A stretch of 64,000 bases of DNA from Flavobacterium humidisoli (lineage in GTDB: Bacteria; Bacteroidota; Bacteroidia; Flavobacteriales; Flavobacteriaceae), in the NCBI RefSeq assembly GCF_023272795.1, contig NZ_CP096829.1, positions 1,116,001 to 1,180,000 on the forward strand, in the 5' to 3' direction. Positions within the stretch are counted from its first letter, which is position 1; the number at the start of each line of letters is the position of its first letter. The translations under genes were made by a program, and so were the position numbers. The notes below the pieces were generated by a model. That model had not been told where the DNA came from. It worked only from the letters and a program-made list of their open reading frames with translations, and ran no database searches. Of this stretch, positions 24,362 through 33,028 are shown piece by piece.

Positions 24362-26479
24362 TTACTTCTTTACCATTTCAGAAAGAATTTCAATTTCTCT
24401 TTCAGAAGCATTCTTTGGCGGATTAGAATATAATTTCAAAATTTCATCATCAAACTGATTTTTGAAACTTTCACTTTCAATATCTCTTAAATTTAAAAGT
24501 GCTTTTGATCTTACATAAGTCGATTCACTTTTTAAAGACATTGAATATAATTTCTTAATATCTTCTTCTTCAAAATCTGTAGATTTCCAGTTTGAATACT
24601 TCAAAATAAATTGAGAAAACAACAGCGAAGCCTTATTGTTGTTGATATTCTTCTTTAAAGAATTTTGCAAAAGTGAGAAAGTAGAGATATTTTTAATGTT
24701 CTCCCCTATCGCACTTTCAATTGCAATACGCTCTGGTTTAGTCTCAACTTTAAAATATTTGTTGATATCTTTCAAAGAATTATTGATGCTGTTTTCTTCT
24801 TTTTTACCTTTTTCTTCCCAGGCATCTTTTAGTCCAACCGTTTTGTTAAAGACTAATTTAGAAGCAGTTGAATCTTTATCAACAGTAAAATAACCTAAAC
24901 GTTGAAACTGAAATTTATCTTCATTTTGAGCTGTTGATAAACTTGGTTCAACATATCCAGTCACAATTTCTAGAGAATTTGGATTTACAAAATCTAAAAA
25001 ATTTTTCTCTTTATAACTGTCTGGAGCTTCATCTGTAAACAAACGATCGTACAAACGAACTTCTGCTTCCAATGCATGCTGAATTGAAACCCAATGTAAT
25101 GTACCAGATACTTTTCTTTGGCTTGCTTCTGTTCCGCTTCCGCTTAAAGAATCGGTATCATAAGTAACATGAATTTCAGTAATATTTCCTTCAGCATCTT
25201 TTATAACACTTTCACCTTTAATGATATATGCATTTTTAAGACGTACTTCTTTTCCTAATGTCAAACGGAAAAATTTAGCTGGAGCTTCTTCTAAAAAGTC
25301 TTCTCTTTCGATGTATAATTCACGAGAAAAAGGTACTTTTCTAAATCCTGCATTTTCATCTTCCTGATTGTTTTCAGCTTCTAACCACTCCTCTTTTCCT
25401 TCTGGATAATTTGTAATTACCAATTTTACAGGATCTAAAACCGCCATTACACGAGGTGCAATTTTGTTCAAATCTTCACGAATACAAAATTCTAAAACCG
25501 ATACATTGATTAAATTATCACGTTTTGCAATTCCAATTGTGTTAGCAAAATTACGCAAAGATGCAGCTGTATAACCACGTCTTCTTAACCCAGAAATTGT
25601 TGACATTCTTGGATCATCCCAACCGTTAACATGCTTTTCTTTAACTAGTTGCTGTAATTTTCTTTTACTAACAACAGTATGTGATAAGTTACGTCTAGCA
25701 AATTCTCTTTGTTTTGGACGCAGTTTATTATCATCAAAAATCTGATCTAAAAACCAATCGTATAATTCACGGTGAGGCAAGAATTCAAGGGTACAAAATG
25801 AGTGAGAAATCTGTTCTAAATAATCACTTTGTCCGTGTGCCCAATCGTACATTGGATAAATTTTCCAGGCATCTCCCGTTCTATGATGATGTTTGTGTAA
25901 AATTCTGTACATGATAGGATCACGCATCAACATATTGGTTGATTTCATGTCTATTTTTGCACGAAGAATGTGTGTACCAGCCTCAAATTCACCGTTTTTC
26001 ATTCTTTCGAATAAATCTAAGTTTTCTTCAACAGAACGATTTCTATACGGACTATCGGTTCCTGGAGTTGTTGGAGTTCCTTTCTGGATAGCCATTTCTT
26101 CAGAAGATTGACTATCAACATACGCTTTATCTTTTTTAATTAATACAACTGCCCAGTCGTATAATTGTTGGAAATAATCTGATGCATAACATTCTTCTGC
26201 CCAAGTATATCCTAACCATTCTACATCTTTTTTAATAGCATCAACAAATTCCTGTTCTTCTTTTTCAGGGTTTGTATCATCAAAACGTAAATTCACAGGA
26301 GATTGATAATCAATTCCTAAACCAAAATTTAGCGCAATAGAACTTGCGTGCCCAATATGTAAATAACCATTAGGTTCTGGTGGAAAACGAAAGCGAAGTT
26401 TAGTATTTGAAAGACCTGATTTTACGTCTTCCTCTATGATTTGTTCAATAAAATTGAGTGATTTCTCTTCTGATGCCAT
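24362..26479 (-). CDS. glnS: Glutaminyl-tRNA synthetase with C-terminal extension
   Basis: 705 aa, about 150 longer than E. coli GlnRS. HIGH is exact (PEPNGYLHIGH, 41-44) and the KMSKS-type loop is VVSKRKL (~268). The anticodon-binding beta barrels extend to ~550. From ~560 to the end is a helical, Lys/Ser/Asn-rich extension (SLLFSQFILKYSNWKSTDFEEEDIKKLY...). Related Bacteroidota enzymes are often annotated as GlnRS/YqeY fusions, but this tail does not obviously read as YqeY to me. It charges tRNA-Gln directly. Confidence 0.95.
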   Translation of the reverse strand: MASEEKSLNFIEQIIEEDVKSGLSNTKLRFRFPPEPNGYLHIGHASSIALNFGLGIDYQSPVNLRFDDTNPEKEEQEFVDAIKKDVEWLGYTWAEECYASDYFQQLYDWAVVLIKKDKAYVDSQSSEEMAIQKGTPTTPGTDSPYRNRSVEENLDLFERMKNGEFEAGTHILRAKIDMKSTNMLMRDPIMYRILHKHHHRTGDAWKIYPMYDWAHGQSDYLEQISHSFCTLEFLPHRELYDWFLDQIFDDNKLRPKQREFARRNLSHTVVSKRKLQQLVKEKHVNGWDDPRMSTISGLRRRGYTAASLRNFANTIGIAKRDNLINVSVLEFCIREDLNKIAPRVMAVLDPVKLVITNYPEGKEEWLEAENNQEDENAGFRKVPFSRELYIEREDFLEEAPAKFFRLTLGKEVRLKNAYIIKGESVIKDAEGNITEIHVTYDTDSLSGSGTEASQRKVSGTLHWVSIQHALEAEVRLYDRLFTDEAPDSYKEKNFLDFVNPNSLEIVTGYVEPSLSTAQNEDKFQFQRLGYFTVDKDSTASKLVFNKTVGLKDAWEEKGKKEENSINNSLKDINKYFKVETKPERIAIESAIGENIKNISTFSLLQNSLKKNINNNKASLLFSQFILKYSNWKSTDFEEEDIKKLYSMSLKSESTYVRSKALLNLRDIESESFKNQFDDEILKLYSNPPKNASEREIEILSEMVKK

Positions 26480-26596
26480 TATTTTATAGTAATTTTAGCA
26501 AAGATAAAAAAAAGGTTTCAGGTTTCAGGTTTAAAGTTGTTTAAGTGGCACAAAACATGAAACGTTAAACTCAAAACCTTCAATTAATTTATTTAG

Positions 26597-26604
26597 TATT
26601 TTTG
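26597..26604 (+). promoter_or_regulatory. -7 box of the toxin-antitoxin-folB operon
   Basis: TATTTTTG matches TAnnTTTG, 18 bases before the antitoxin ATG, implying a short leader of ~10 bases. Confidence 0.5.
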
Positions 26605-26621
26605 TATAAATATTAAGAATT

Positions 26622-26840
26622 ATGAGACAATTAACTGTTACAATTCCAGACGATTTTTACGAAACTTTTATTAGTTTTTTTAAACACATTCCAGATGTTT
26701 CTATAGATGAAAATGTTGGAAATGAAATTCCTCTATGGCAACAAGAAATGGTTTTGGAACGTATAAAAAATGCTAAGCCAGAAGATTATATAAGCTGGGA
26801 AGAATCAAAAAAAAGACTCAACGCTAAATGGAATAAATAA
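26622..26840 (+). CDS. Putative antitoxin of a ParE/RelE-type pair
   Basis: 72 aa. It opens with a beta strand (MRQLTVTIPDD), then a helical middle and an acidic/basic C-terminal helix ending EDYISWEESKKRLNAKW, a tail common in small antitoxins paired with ParE-like toxins. The toxin gene follows after six bases, the classic antitoxin-first order. Antitoxins of this type bind and neutralise their toxin and usually repress the operon, so autoregulation of the downstream folB is possible. Confidence 0.75.
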   Translation: MRQLTVTIPDDFYETFISFFKHIPDVSIDENVGNEIPLWQQEMVLERIKNAKPEDYISWEESKKRLNAKWNK

Positions 26841-26846
26841 AAAATA

Positions 26847-27143
26847 ATGTTTGAAATAATTATTCTTTTACGCGCTGATTTAGAAGTAGATGAAATTGCC
26901 GAATATTATGAATCTCTATCAGATGGTTTAGGAACAAAATTCTTTAATGAGTATCAGAAATATGTAGATACTTTAAATACATTTCCGTTTTTTGAGGAAA
27001 AATATAATATCATTAGAACTTTACCTTTAAAGAAATTCCCTTACACTATTCATTTTACAGTTGATGAAATTAACAAAATAGTTGCTGTTCATGCTGTAAC
27101 TTCTAATTACCAAGATCCAAACACTACACGAATAAAATTATAA
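26847..27143 (+). CDS. Putative ParE/RelE-family toxin
   Basis: 98 aa, typical size. The N-terminal strand-helix MFEIIILLRADLEVDEIAEYYESLSDGLGTKF and the C-terminal strands RTLPLKKFPYTIHFTVDEINKIVAVHAV with a final NYQDPNTTR match the ParE/RelE fold (conserved FPY and AV segments). Members poison gyrase (ParE) or cut mRNA at the ribosome (RelE); sequence alone does not decide. Ends two bases before folB begins. Confidence 0.82.
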   Translation: MFEIIILLRADLEVDEIAEYYESLSDGLGTKFFNEYQKYVDTLNTFPFFEEKYNIIRTLPLKKFPYTIHFTVDEINKIVAVHAVTSNYQDPNTTRIKL

Positions 27144-27145
27144 AA

Positions 27146-27505
27146 ATGGGAGTTATTAAACTTAAAAATATCCGTACTTTTTCATACCACGGATGTTTAA
27201 TTGAAGAAGGAAAAATTGGATCTGATTATACTGTTGATCTAAAAATTAAAACCAATTTACAGAAATCAGCAGAAACAGATCATCTTTTAGATACTGTTGA
27301 TTATGTTCATTTGAACAAAATTGTAGCTGAAGAAATGGCAATTCGTTCGCATTTATTAGAACATGTCGCTAAAAGAATCAATATTCGTGTGCTGGCAGAG
27401 ATAGAAACTGTAGAAAAAACAACAGTTTGGGTTTCTAAAATAAATCCTCCTATTGGTGGTGATGTTGAGTCAGTTACTATAAAAATGACGGAAATTAGAA
27501 AGTAA
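27146..27505 (+). CDS. folB: Dihydroneopterin aldolase
   Basis: 119 aa, full family length. It begins MGVIKLKNIRTFSYHGCLIEEGKIGSDYTVDL, with the conserved HG and Glu, and ends VWVSKINPPIGGDVESVTIKM with a catalytic-type Lys in the usual place. FolB converts 7,8-dihydroneopterin to 6-hydroxymethyl-dihydropterin in folate synthesis. Its ATG comes two bases after the toxin stop and no other promoter is seen in between, so it appears to depend on the toxin-antitoxin transcript. Confidence 0.9.
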   Translation: MGVIKLKNIRTFSYHGCLIEEGKIGSDYTVDLKIKTNLQKSAETDHLLDTVDYVHLNKIVAEEMAIRSHLLEHVAKRINIRVLAEIETVEKTTVWVSKINPPIGGDVESVTIKMTEIRK

Positions 27506-27551
27506 TCACTGCAATTAAATCCGTAATTTTTTAAAATAGTTCATTCGAAAC

Positions 27552-27582
27552 TTTTGAAATTTAAAGATTTTAGTTACTTTTG
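27552..27582 (+). promoter_or_regulatory. Promoter of tRNA-Cys
   Basis: -33 box TTTTG (27552-27556), 18-base spacer, -7 box TACTTTTG (27575-27582). The mature tRNA begins at 27600. Same spacing as the promoter at 5304. Confidence 0.7.
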
Positions 27583-27599
27583 CCAACCGTTCAAGTAAT

Positions 27600-27670
27600 G
27601 GCGTCGTGGCCGAGCGGCTAGGCTGGGCTCTGCAAAAGCTCCTACTCCGGTTCGAATCCGGACGATGCCT
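27600..27670 (+). tRNA. tRNA-Cys (GCA)
   Basis: Acceptor GGCGTCG pairs with CGATGCC (27663-27669), the D-arm is GCCGAGCGGCTAGGC, the anticodon loop CTGCAAA gives anticodon GCA, and the T-arm is CCGGTTCGAATCCGG. Discriminator base T at 27670 (U73), expected for tRNA-Cys. The CCA end is not encoded. Confidence 0.95.
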
Positions 27671-28080
27671 CAAAACCTTCAAAGCAATTTGAAGGTTTTT
27701 TTATGTCTAATTTTTAGAAAAAATTAGATAAAAATTTATGTTCGAATCCGAACGATGACTCTAAAACCTTCAAAGCAATTTGAAGGTTTTTTTTATGTTT
27801 AATTTTTAGAAAAAATTAGATAAAAATTTATGTTCGAATCCGAACGATGACTCTAAAACCTTCAAGGAAACTTGGAGTTTTTTATGTTTAATTTTTAGAA
27901 AAAATTAGATAAAAATTTATGTTCGAATCCGAACGATGACTCTAAAACCTTCAAGGAAAATTGGAGTTTTTTTATATTTAATTTTTAGAAAAAATTAGAT
28001 AAAGATTTACGTTCGAATCCGAACGATACTTTAAAACCTTCAAGGAAACTTGGAGTTTTTTTTATGCTTAATTTTTAAAT
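27650..28080 (+). repeat. Tandem array of tRNA-Cys 3' tail plus terminator, ~4.8 units of 90 bp
   Basis: The tRNA 3' piece GTTCGAATCCGGACGATGCC (27650) recurs as GTTCGAATCCGAACGATGAC at 27740, 27832 and 27921 and in a shorter form at 28011, spacing 90, 92, 89 and 90. Each is followed by a terminator-like hairpin (AAAACCTTCAA... with a T-run) and by TAATTTTTAGAAAAAATTAG. Homology begins exactly in the T-loop; upstream tRNA sequence is not repeated. The last unit is incomplete. Each tail GTTCG-AATC-CGAAC forms its own small hairpin. Confidence 0.95.
27672..27703 (+). terminator. Terminator of tRNA-Cys
   Basis: AAAACCTTCAAA (27672-27683) pairs with TTTGAAGGTTTT (27688-27699) and T-run. Repeated in the following units (second one at ~27763); later units have a mutated, weaker stem (TTCAAGGAAACTTGGAG). 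Confidence 0.88.
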
Positions 28081-28103
28081 TAAACTTATAATTAAACTCA
28101 ATC

Positions 28104-28204
28104 TTGTCATTTCGACGAAGGAGAAATCTTCGCCAGAAGCAAGACAAAGATTGGAAATAGTTACGTAATTACTTGTGAAGATTTCTCCTTCGTCGAAATG
28201 ACAA
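28104..28204. repeat. Perfect inverted repeat, REP/BIME-like
   Basis: TTGTCATTTCGACGAAGGAG plus AAATCTTC (28104-28131) is repeated inverted without mismatch at 28177-28204, with a 45-base middle. Words of this type (GTCATTTCGACGAAGGAGAA) are frequent intergenic repeats in Flavobacterium as I recall. A minus-strand ORF across it is an artefact. Confidence 0.9.
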
Positions 28205-28261
28205 ACTATACGTAAAGAACTTTGACAAAGTTCTACCTGCATGAACGTTATAAACACAAAA

Positions 28262-28285
28262 AAACCTCTGAAATTCAGAGGTTTA
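28262..28285 (-). terminator. Terminator of the LysE-family gene
   Basis: AACCTCTG pairs with CAGAGGTT around AAATT; a T-run follows on the minus strand (A-run at 28256-28264 on the plus strand). Confidence 0.8.
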
Positions 28286-28315
28286 ATTTTATAATTTTGA
28301 GTTATTAACAACTAC

Positions 28316-28999
28316 CTACTTTTTCTCTATTCTTTCGAAAGCATTTTTAACCATTTCTTTTTCTTTTGGAAACCAGCCTTGAATTACTAAAGCAAATCCG
28401 AAAACCATTAAAACAATGCTAATTCCTTTTTTAATTTTAAGAATATTTGTCGGAGTCATTTTTGATTTTAACTGTTTGGCTAATAAAATTTTAGCACAAT
28501 CAATTAATAAATAAGTGATAATTACTGCAGTAAAAAAGGTCATCATTCTAGAAGTCTGCATATCTAACTTTGGTCCTACAGAGATAATTACTGCTAGCCA
28601 GAAGCCTAAAACTCCAATGTTAATAACGTTCAATAAAAAGCCTTTTACAAACAAACTACCATAGTTTCTTTTCAGAATGTCACGATCAATTTCTTCATCG
28701 TTTATTTTTTCCTCTTTCTTTAGTTTTACAAACGAAATAATTCCGTAGGAAAGCATAATTATTCCTCCAAAGATAAAAAGCGCTGGATCGTCTTTTAAAC
28801 TTGAAATCAAACGGTAACTTCCTAAATAAGCAATAGCAATAAAAAAAATATCACCTAGTACGACTCCAAGATCAAAAACCATTGCAGCTCTAAATCCTTT
28901 TGTAATGCTGGTTTCTAATAAAACAAAAAATACCGGACCTACCATAAAACTTAGAACAAGTCCCCAGGGAAGTCCCGCTAGAATATCATTAATCATCAA
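28316..28999 (-). CDS. LysE/RhtB-family exporter
   Basis: 227 aa, with six predicted membrane helices. The N-terminus GLPWGLVLSFMVGPVFFVLLETSITKGFRAA is the LysE signature region (GxxxGPVxxxxxxxxxxxGxxxA). Members export amino acids or similar small molecules; the substrate cannot be told. Followed by the hairpin at 28262 and preceded, 10 bases away, by the GIN-domain gene on the same strand, so both may be in one operon with rnr upstream. Confidence 0.88.
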   Translation of the reverse strand: MMINDILAGLPWGLVLSFMVGPVFFVLLETSITKGFRAAMVFDLGVVLGDIFFIAIAYLGSYRLISSLKDDPALFIFGGIIMLSYGIISFVKLKKEEKINDEEIDRDILKRNYGSLFVKGFLLNVINIGVLGFWLAVIISVGPKLDMQTSRMMTFFTAVIITYLLIDCAKILLAKQLKSKMTPTNILKIKKGISIVLMVFGFALVIQGWFPKEKEMVKNAFERIEKK

Positions 29000-29009
29000 T
29001 TGCTACTTG

Positions 29010-29678
29010 TTATTTTACTTCTTCTATTTTTCCGCCAAAAACAGTTTTTTGGTTTATTTGCTTTGGTTTTCCATAAATGTAAATAGAGCCTCCTGCGCTC
29101 ACTTTTGCATCGACAAGGGTAGAAGCATTAACATCGGCTTTTCCTCCCGCAGAAACGCTTACAGTAGTCTGAGACGTCTCTAATTTACTAGCAAGTAAAT
29201 AACCTCCTGCTCCTAAACTTGCAACTTGATTTTCTGCTTTTCCTGTCAAAGTGATAGAACCTCCTGAAACAGAGCTTACTTTGAGTTTATCAACATTCAA
29301 ATCTACATTAATAACGCCTCCTTCTTGCGCACTTACTTTAAAAGAAGTTGCTTTAATAGCTTCACTGCTTTTTACCTCTGCTCCTTCATTAACATCTATA
29401 AGTTCTAAATGTTTGTAATACAAAGTTATATCAAGATCATTTCCTGAAAGAAGTTTTGGGAAAGGCATTCTTAATTTTAAAATACCATTTTTATTAACCG
29501 CTTCAACCTCTGCTTCTCTTGCTCCTTTGATAACAATTTTATTTTCAGATGACTGAACTAATTTTACACTTAATTTATCAAATACTTTTACGGTATCAAA
29601 ATCGCCTAACTCTTTGGTAACTTGACCAAAAGACATTTGTACAAATAAAATTGCTGCTCCAATAATTAGCTTTCTCAT
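29010..29678 (-). CDS. Secreted GIN-domain (DUF2807) protein
   Basis: 222 aa. Signal peptide ending near QMSFG, then a repetitive right-handed beta-helix-like domain with Gly/Ser-rich turns (EGGVINVDLNVDKLKVSSVSGGSITLTGKAENQ, SAGGKADVNASTLVDAKVSAGGSIYIYG). This is the putative auto-transporter adhesin head GIN domain, abundant in Bacteroidota. Likely periplasmic or surface-exposed; function unknown. It lies 23 bases downstream of rnr. Confidence 0.88.
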   Translation of the reverse strand: MRKLIIGAAILFVQMSFGQVTKELGDFDTVKVFDKLSVKLVQSSENKIVIKGAREAEVEAVNKNGILKLRMPFPKLLSGNDLDITLYYKHLELIDVNEGAEVKSSEAIKATSFKVSAQEGGVINVDLNVDKLKVSSVSGGSITLTGKAENQVASLGAGGYLLASKLETSQTTVSVSAGGKADVNASTLVDAKVSAGGSIYIYGKPKQINQKTVFGGKIEEVK

Positions 29679-29701
29679 ACTTTTATTTTTAAATTAATTA
29701 T

Positions 29702-31882
29702 TTATTCTGCTCTTCTTAAAAAATGAAAATCCAATTGTTTTTTAACTAAATCGGCATTTTTTACCTTCACATAAATCTCGTCTCCTAACTGCAGTAAACG
29801 GTTTGAAGTTGCTCCAACCAATGCATATTGTCTTTCGTCAAAAGTATAGTAATCCTCTTTTATCTCTCTGATTCTTACCATTCCTTCGCATTTATTAGAA
29901 ACGATTTCAACATAAATTCCCCATTCGGTAACACCAGAAATAACTCCAAGAAATTCTTCATCCTGATGATCCTGCATGTATTTAACCTGCATGTATTTAA
30001 TACTGTCGCGCTCAGCATTTGTTGCTAAGTTTTCCATATTTGAACAATGCAGACATTTGGTTTCGTAGGTTTCTTCATCTACAGAAGCTCCACCATCCAA
30101 ATAGTATTGTAACAAACGATGTACCATAACATCTGGATAACGTCGAATTGGCGATGTAAAATGGCTATAATAATCAAAAGCTAAACCATAATGACCAATA
30201 TTATCAGTCGAGTATTTGGCTTTGCTCATACTTCTAATAGCAAGAGTATCAATAAGATTTTGTTCTTTCTTACCGTTTACTTCTTCCATCAAAGCATTTA
30301 TCGATTTTGCTATATCGCCTTTTGTTCTAAAATCAATTTTATAACCAAACTTAGCAATTACAGTTTGCATGGCAACCAATTTATCTTCATTTGGCTCATC
30401 GTGAATACGATAAACAAAGGTTTTCTTTTGTTTACCAATGTATTCTGCTACTTTTCTGTTTGCCAAAAGCATAAATTCTTCAATCAAATGATTAGCATCT
30501 TTTGATACTTTAAAATACACTCCTTCTGGTTCTCCTTCTTCATTAAGGTTGAATTTAACTTCCACTTTATCAAAAGAAATAGCGCCTTGCTGCATTCTTT
30601 TCTTTCTTAAAATCTTAGCTAATTCATCCAATTTTAAAGTAGCTTCTCTAATTTCATCTGAAACAACATACGATTCTCCTGTAATAGAGACATCAGCCGG
30701 AATTGTATTGTCTTTTGTTTCAATGATATATTGCGCTTCTTCATAAGCAAAACGCTGATCTGAATAAATTACTGTTCTTCCAAACCATTGGTTAATAACT
30801 TGTGAAGTTGGCGAAATTTCAAATACAGCAGAGAATGTATATTTCTCTTCATTTGGACGTAGCGAACAAGCAAAGTTAGACAATACCTCTGGAAGCATTG
30901 GCACTACTCTATCAACCAAATAAACCGAAGTTGCTCTTTGATACGCTTCATCATCAAGGATTGTTCCTTCTTCCAAATAATAGGAAACATCAGCAATATG
31001 AATTCCAATCTCGAAATTTCCATTTTCTAACTTTTTGAAAGACAAGGCATCATCAAAATCTTTTGCATCTTTTGGATCAATCGTAAACGTAAGCGTATCA
31101 CGCATATCACGACGTTTTGCAATCTCAGATTCCTGAATAGAAGTGTCTAGCTTTTGTGCAAACACCTCGACTTCTACAGGGAAATCTGCTGGCAAGCCAT
31201 ATTCGGCTAAGATAGCATGAATTTCAGTATTATGTTCTCCAGGTTTTCCTAAGACACGAATTACAGATCCAAACGGACTATCGGCTCTTTTTGGCCAGTC
31301 TTCAATCTTAACTAAAACAACATCACCGTTTTCTGCTTCACCAATTTTATCTTTTGGAATAAAAATATCGGTATACATTTTAGGATTTGCAGTAGACACA
31401 AACGCAAAATTTGGCTGCATATCTATTACACCAACAAATTCTGTTTTATCTCTTTCTACAACTTCAATTACTTCACCTTCAGGTCTTTTTCCTTTTCTTC
31501 TATTATAAACATAGACTTTTACTTTGTCTTTATCTAATGCACGATTCAAATTATTAGTAGGAATAAAAACATCTTCTGAGAAATCTGGACAAATAAAATA
31601 TGCCGTCTTTCTGCTCGTCATATCTATTGTTCCTTCATAATAATCCTGGCTAATTGCCTTAATTAGATATTTTCCAGGTTCTGTTTCTATAATTTTCTTT
31701 TGCGAAGCTAGAATTTTTAATTCTTTTATAATTTGATTCCTGCTATTGGTATCGTCAAGTTCAAGCTTTGCTCCTATCTGTTTATAATTGAATGGTTTAT
31801 TAGCATTTTGCGATAAAATCTTTATTATTTTTCCAGAGAAATCTTTCTCTTTTTTTATCGGCTTTCTAATTTTCTTACTCAT
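29702..31882 (-). CDS. rnr: Ribonuclease R
   Basis: 726 aa. The N-terminus is a helix-turn-helix-like segment (FNYKQIGAKLELDDTNSRNQIIKELK), then cold-shock-type OB domains (~75-230), the RNB catalytic domain with DPKDAKDFDDALS (metal-binding Asp cluster, ~272-284) and a C-terminal S1 domain (EFLGVISGVTEWGIYVEIVSN). It is a processive 3'-5' exonuclease able to digest structured RNA. First gene of a probable rnr-GIN-LysE operon. Slightly shorter than E. coli RNase R because it lacks the long basic tail. Confidence 0.96.
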   Translation of the reverse strand: MSKKIRKPIKKEKDFSGKIIKILSQNANKPFNYKQIGAKLELDDTNSRNQIIKELKILASQKKIIETEPGKYLIKAISQDYYEGTIDMTSRKTAYFICPDFSEDVFIPTNNLNRALDKDKVKVYVYNRRKGKRPEGEVIEVVERDKTEFVGVIDMQPNFAFVSTANPKMYTDIFIPKDKIGEAENGDVVLVKIEDWPKRADSPFGSVIRVLGKPGEHNTEIHAILAEYGLPADFPVEVEVFAQKLDTSIQESEIAKRRDMRDTLTFTIDPKDAKDFDDALSFKKLENGNFEIGIHIADVSYYLEEGTILDDEAYQRATSVYLVDRVVPMLPEVLSNFACSLRPNEEKYTFSAVFEISPTSQVINQWFGRTVIYSDQRFAYEEAQYIIETKDNTIPADVSITGESYVVSDEIREATLKLDELAKILRKKRMQQGAISFDKVEVKFNLNEEGEPEGVYFKVSKDANHLIEEFMLLANRKVAEYIGKQKKTFVYRIHDEPNEDKLVAMQTVIAKFGYKIDFRTKGDIAKSINALMEEVNGKKEQNLIDTLAIRSMSKAKYSTDNIGHYGLAFDYYSHFTSPIRRYPDVMVHRLLQYYLDGGASVDEETYETKCLHCSNMENLATNAERDSIKYMQVKYMQDHQDEEFLGVISGVTEWGIYVEIVSNKCEGMVRIREIKEDYYTFDERQYALVGATSNRLLQLGDEIYVKVKNADLVKKQLDFHFLRRAE

Positions 31883-31992
31883 ATATCTTTTCTAATAAGG
31901 TTTAAAATTACGAATAAGAAATCAGATTACAGATTTTAACAAATAGAATTATTAAAATTATAACTTTTCGTACATTTACAAAAAGACCTAAA

Positions 31993-32226
31993 ATGGAAAG
32001 CTTTAAAACAATCGCTGTATTCAATTATCTGCACGAAACCGTAGTACTCAAACACTTACTAGAACAAGAAGAAATTCCATTCTTTTTTGAAAACGAAATG
32101 ACACTCTCTGTCATGCCTTTTTACTCCAACGCACTCGGTGGCATCAAACTCAAAGTTCATCCAAACGATTTCGAGCAAGTTCAGGAAATCTTGGACAATC
32201 TCAACAATCCTCTCAAAATCGTCTGA
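31993..32226 (+). CDS. DUF2007-type putative signal-transducing protein
   Basis: 77 aa, full length for this small family. Alternating strands and helices (TIAVFNYLHETVVLKHLLEQEEIPFFFENE ... GGIKLKVHPNDFEQVQEIL) match the DUF2007 ferredoxin-like fold, related to PII-type sensor domains; ligand unknown. It is divergent from rnr. A near-consensus -7 box TACATTTA lies at ~31970, 16 bases before the ATG. Confidence 0.82.
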   Translation: MESFKTIAVFNYLHETVVLKHLLEQEEIPFFFENEMTLSVMPFYSNALGGIKLKVHPNDFEQVQEILDNLNNPLKIV

Positions 32227-33028
32227 AACAAAAACTTCAAAACAAACTCAAATTAGAAGTAAAATTCAATTCAAAATATTTTTTTTCCTTTTCAACTTTT
32301 TTAGTTTTCAACATATATTAAATACAACAAAAAAGATTTTTAAAAATTAAAAAAAAATTTATGGTTATTATAGCGTGTTAATATGTCGAATAAATTTTTT
32401 TTTGAAGTCATTGAAATCTCGTTTTACTTATTTATTCTGAGTTATCAACATAGTTATTTTTAGTTAAATGATTAATTTATAAGACTTTTTGTATTTTAAT
32501 TAACAACGGTTGACAACCAAATTTGAATTGATTTTGTAGATAAGTTGATATGTTGATTTCTGTTGAAAATGGTATTTTTGATATTGATAACTTTTCCAAA
32601 AATTCACGAAACTTTTCTTGCATATTTAATTCCTGTTTTGGATTAGGTATTTTTTTGAAACAACCAAAAAAAACTTCTAATTTTCTTTTCGAACTTATTA
32701 ACATTTTCTGTTAACTTAAAGTTAATTGAATATCAAGCAATTACAAAGTCCTATTAACACCTCAAAATTTTAACAAATATTCTGTTTATTCTTTATTGAT
32801 TGTGAGATAGTTATAGAGTTATTAAAATTGTTAATAACCTATAAGGTTTTGACTGTAAGATAGTTGTGATTATTATTTTTTTGCGATGAATTTGAATAAT
32901 TACGCGAACTATATTGGAATGTTTATATAGTATTGAAAAAGAAAATAATTTGTGAAAATTAGTGTAATTCGTGGCAACCATTTATTAATTGAGTAAATTT
33001 GCATAACACAACTTAATAGTATAGAAAA
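32227..33028. other. AT-rich gap with DnaA-box-like words; possible origin region
   Basis: 802 bases without a convincing gene. It holds TTATCAACA (32442-32450), TTATTAACA (32695-32703), inverted TGTTAATAA (32829-32837), inverted TATTGATAA (32583-32591) and two copies of a GATAGTT word with similar flanks (~32805, ~32858). Gene orientation switches here from mostly minus to mostly plus. These facts are compatible with an origin, but in such AT-rich DNA they are weak evidence. Confidence 0.3.
32994..33001 (+). promoter_or_regulatory. -7 box of rpiB
   Basis: TAAATTTG, exact match to TAnnTTTG, 27 bases before the rpiB ATG. Confidence 0.55.

Noticed and set aside
27650..28080. CRISPR array or tandem tRNA genes
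   Set aside because: The 'spacers' are themselves repeated, and the extra copies contain only the T-arm and acceptor 3' side, not a whole tRNA.
28075..28311. 78-aa minus-strand ORF
   Set aside because: It runs through a perfect inverted repeat and the LysE terminator; the peptide (CHFDEGEIFTSN) is the translated repeat.
32477..32704. 75-aa minus-strand ORF in the AT-rich gap
   Set aside because: No recognisable family, no promoter or terminator, and composition matches the surrounding non-coding DNA; left open but not supported.
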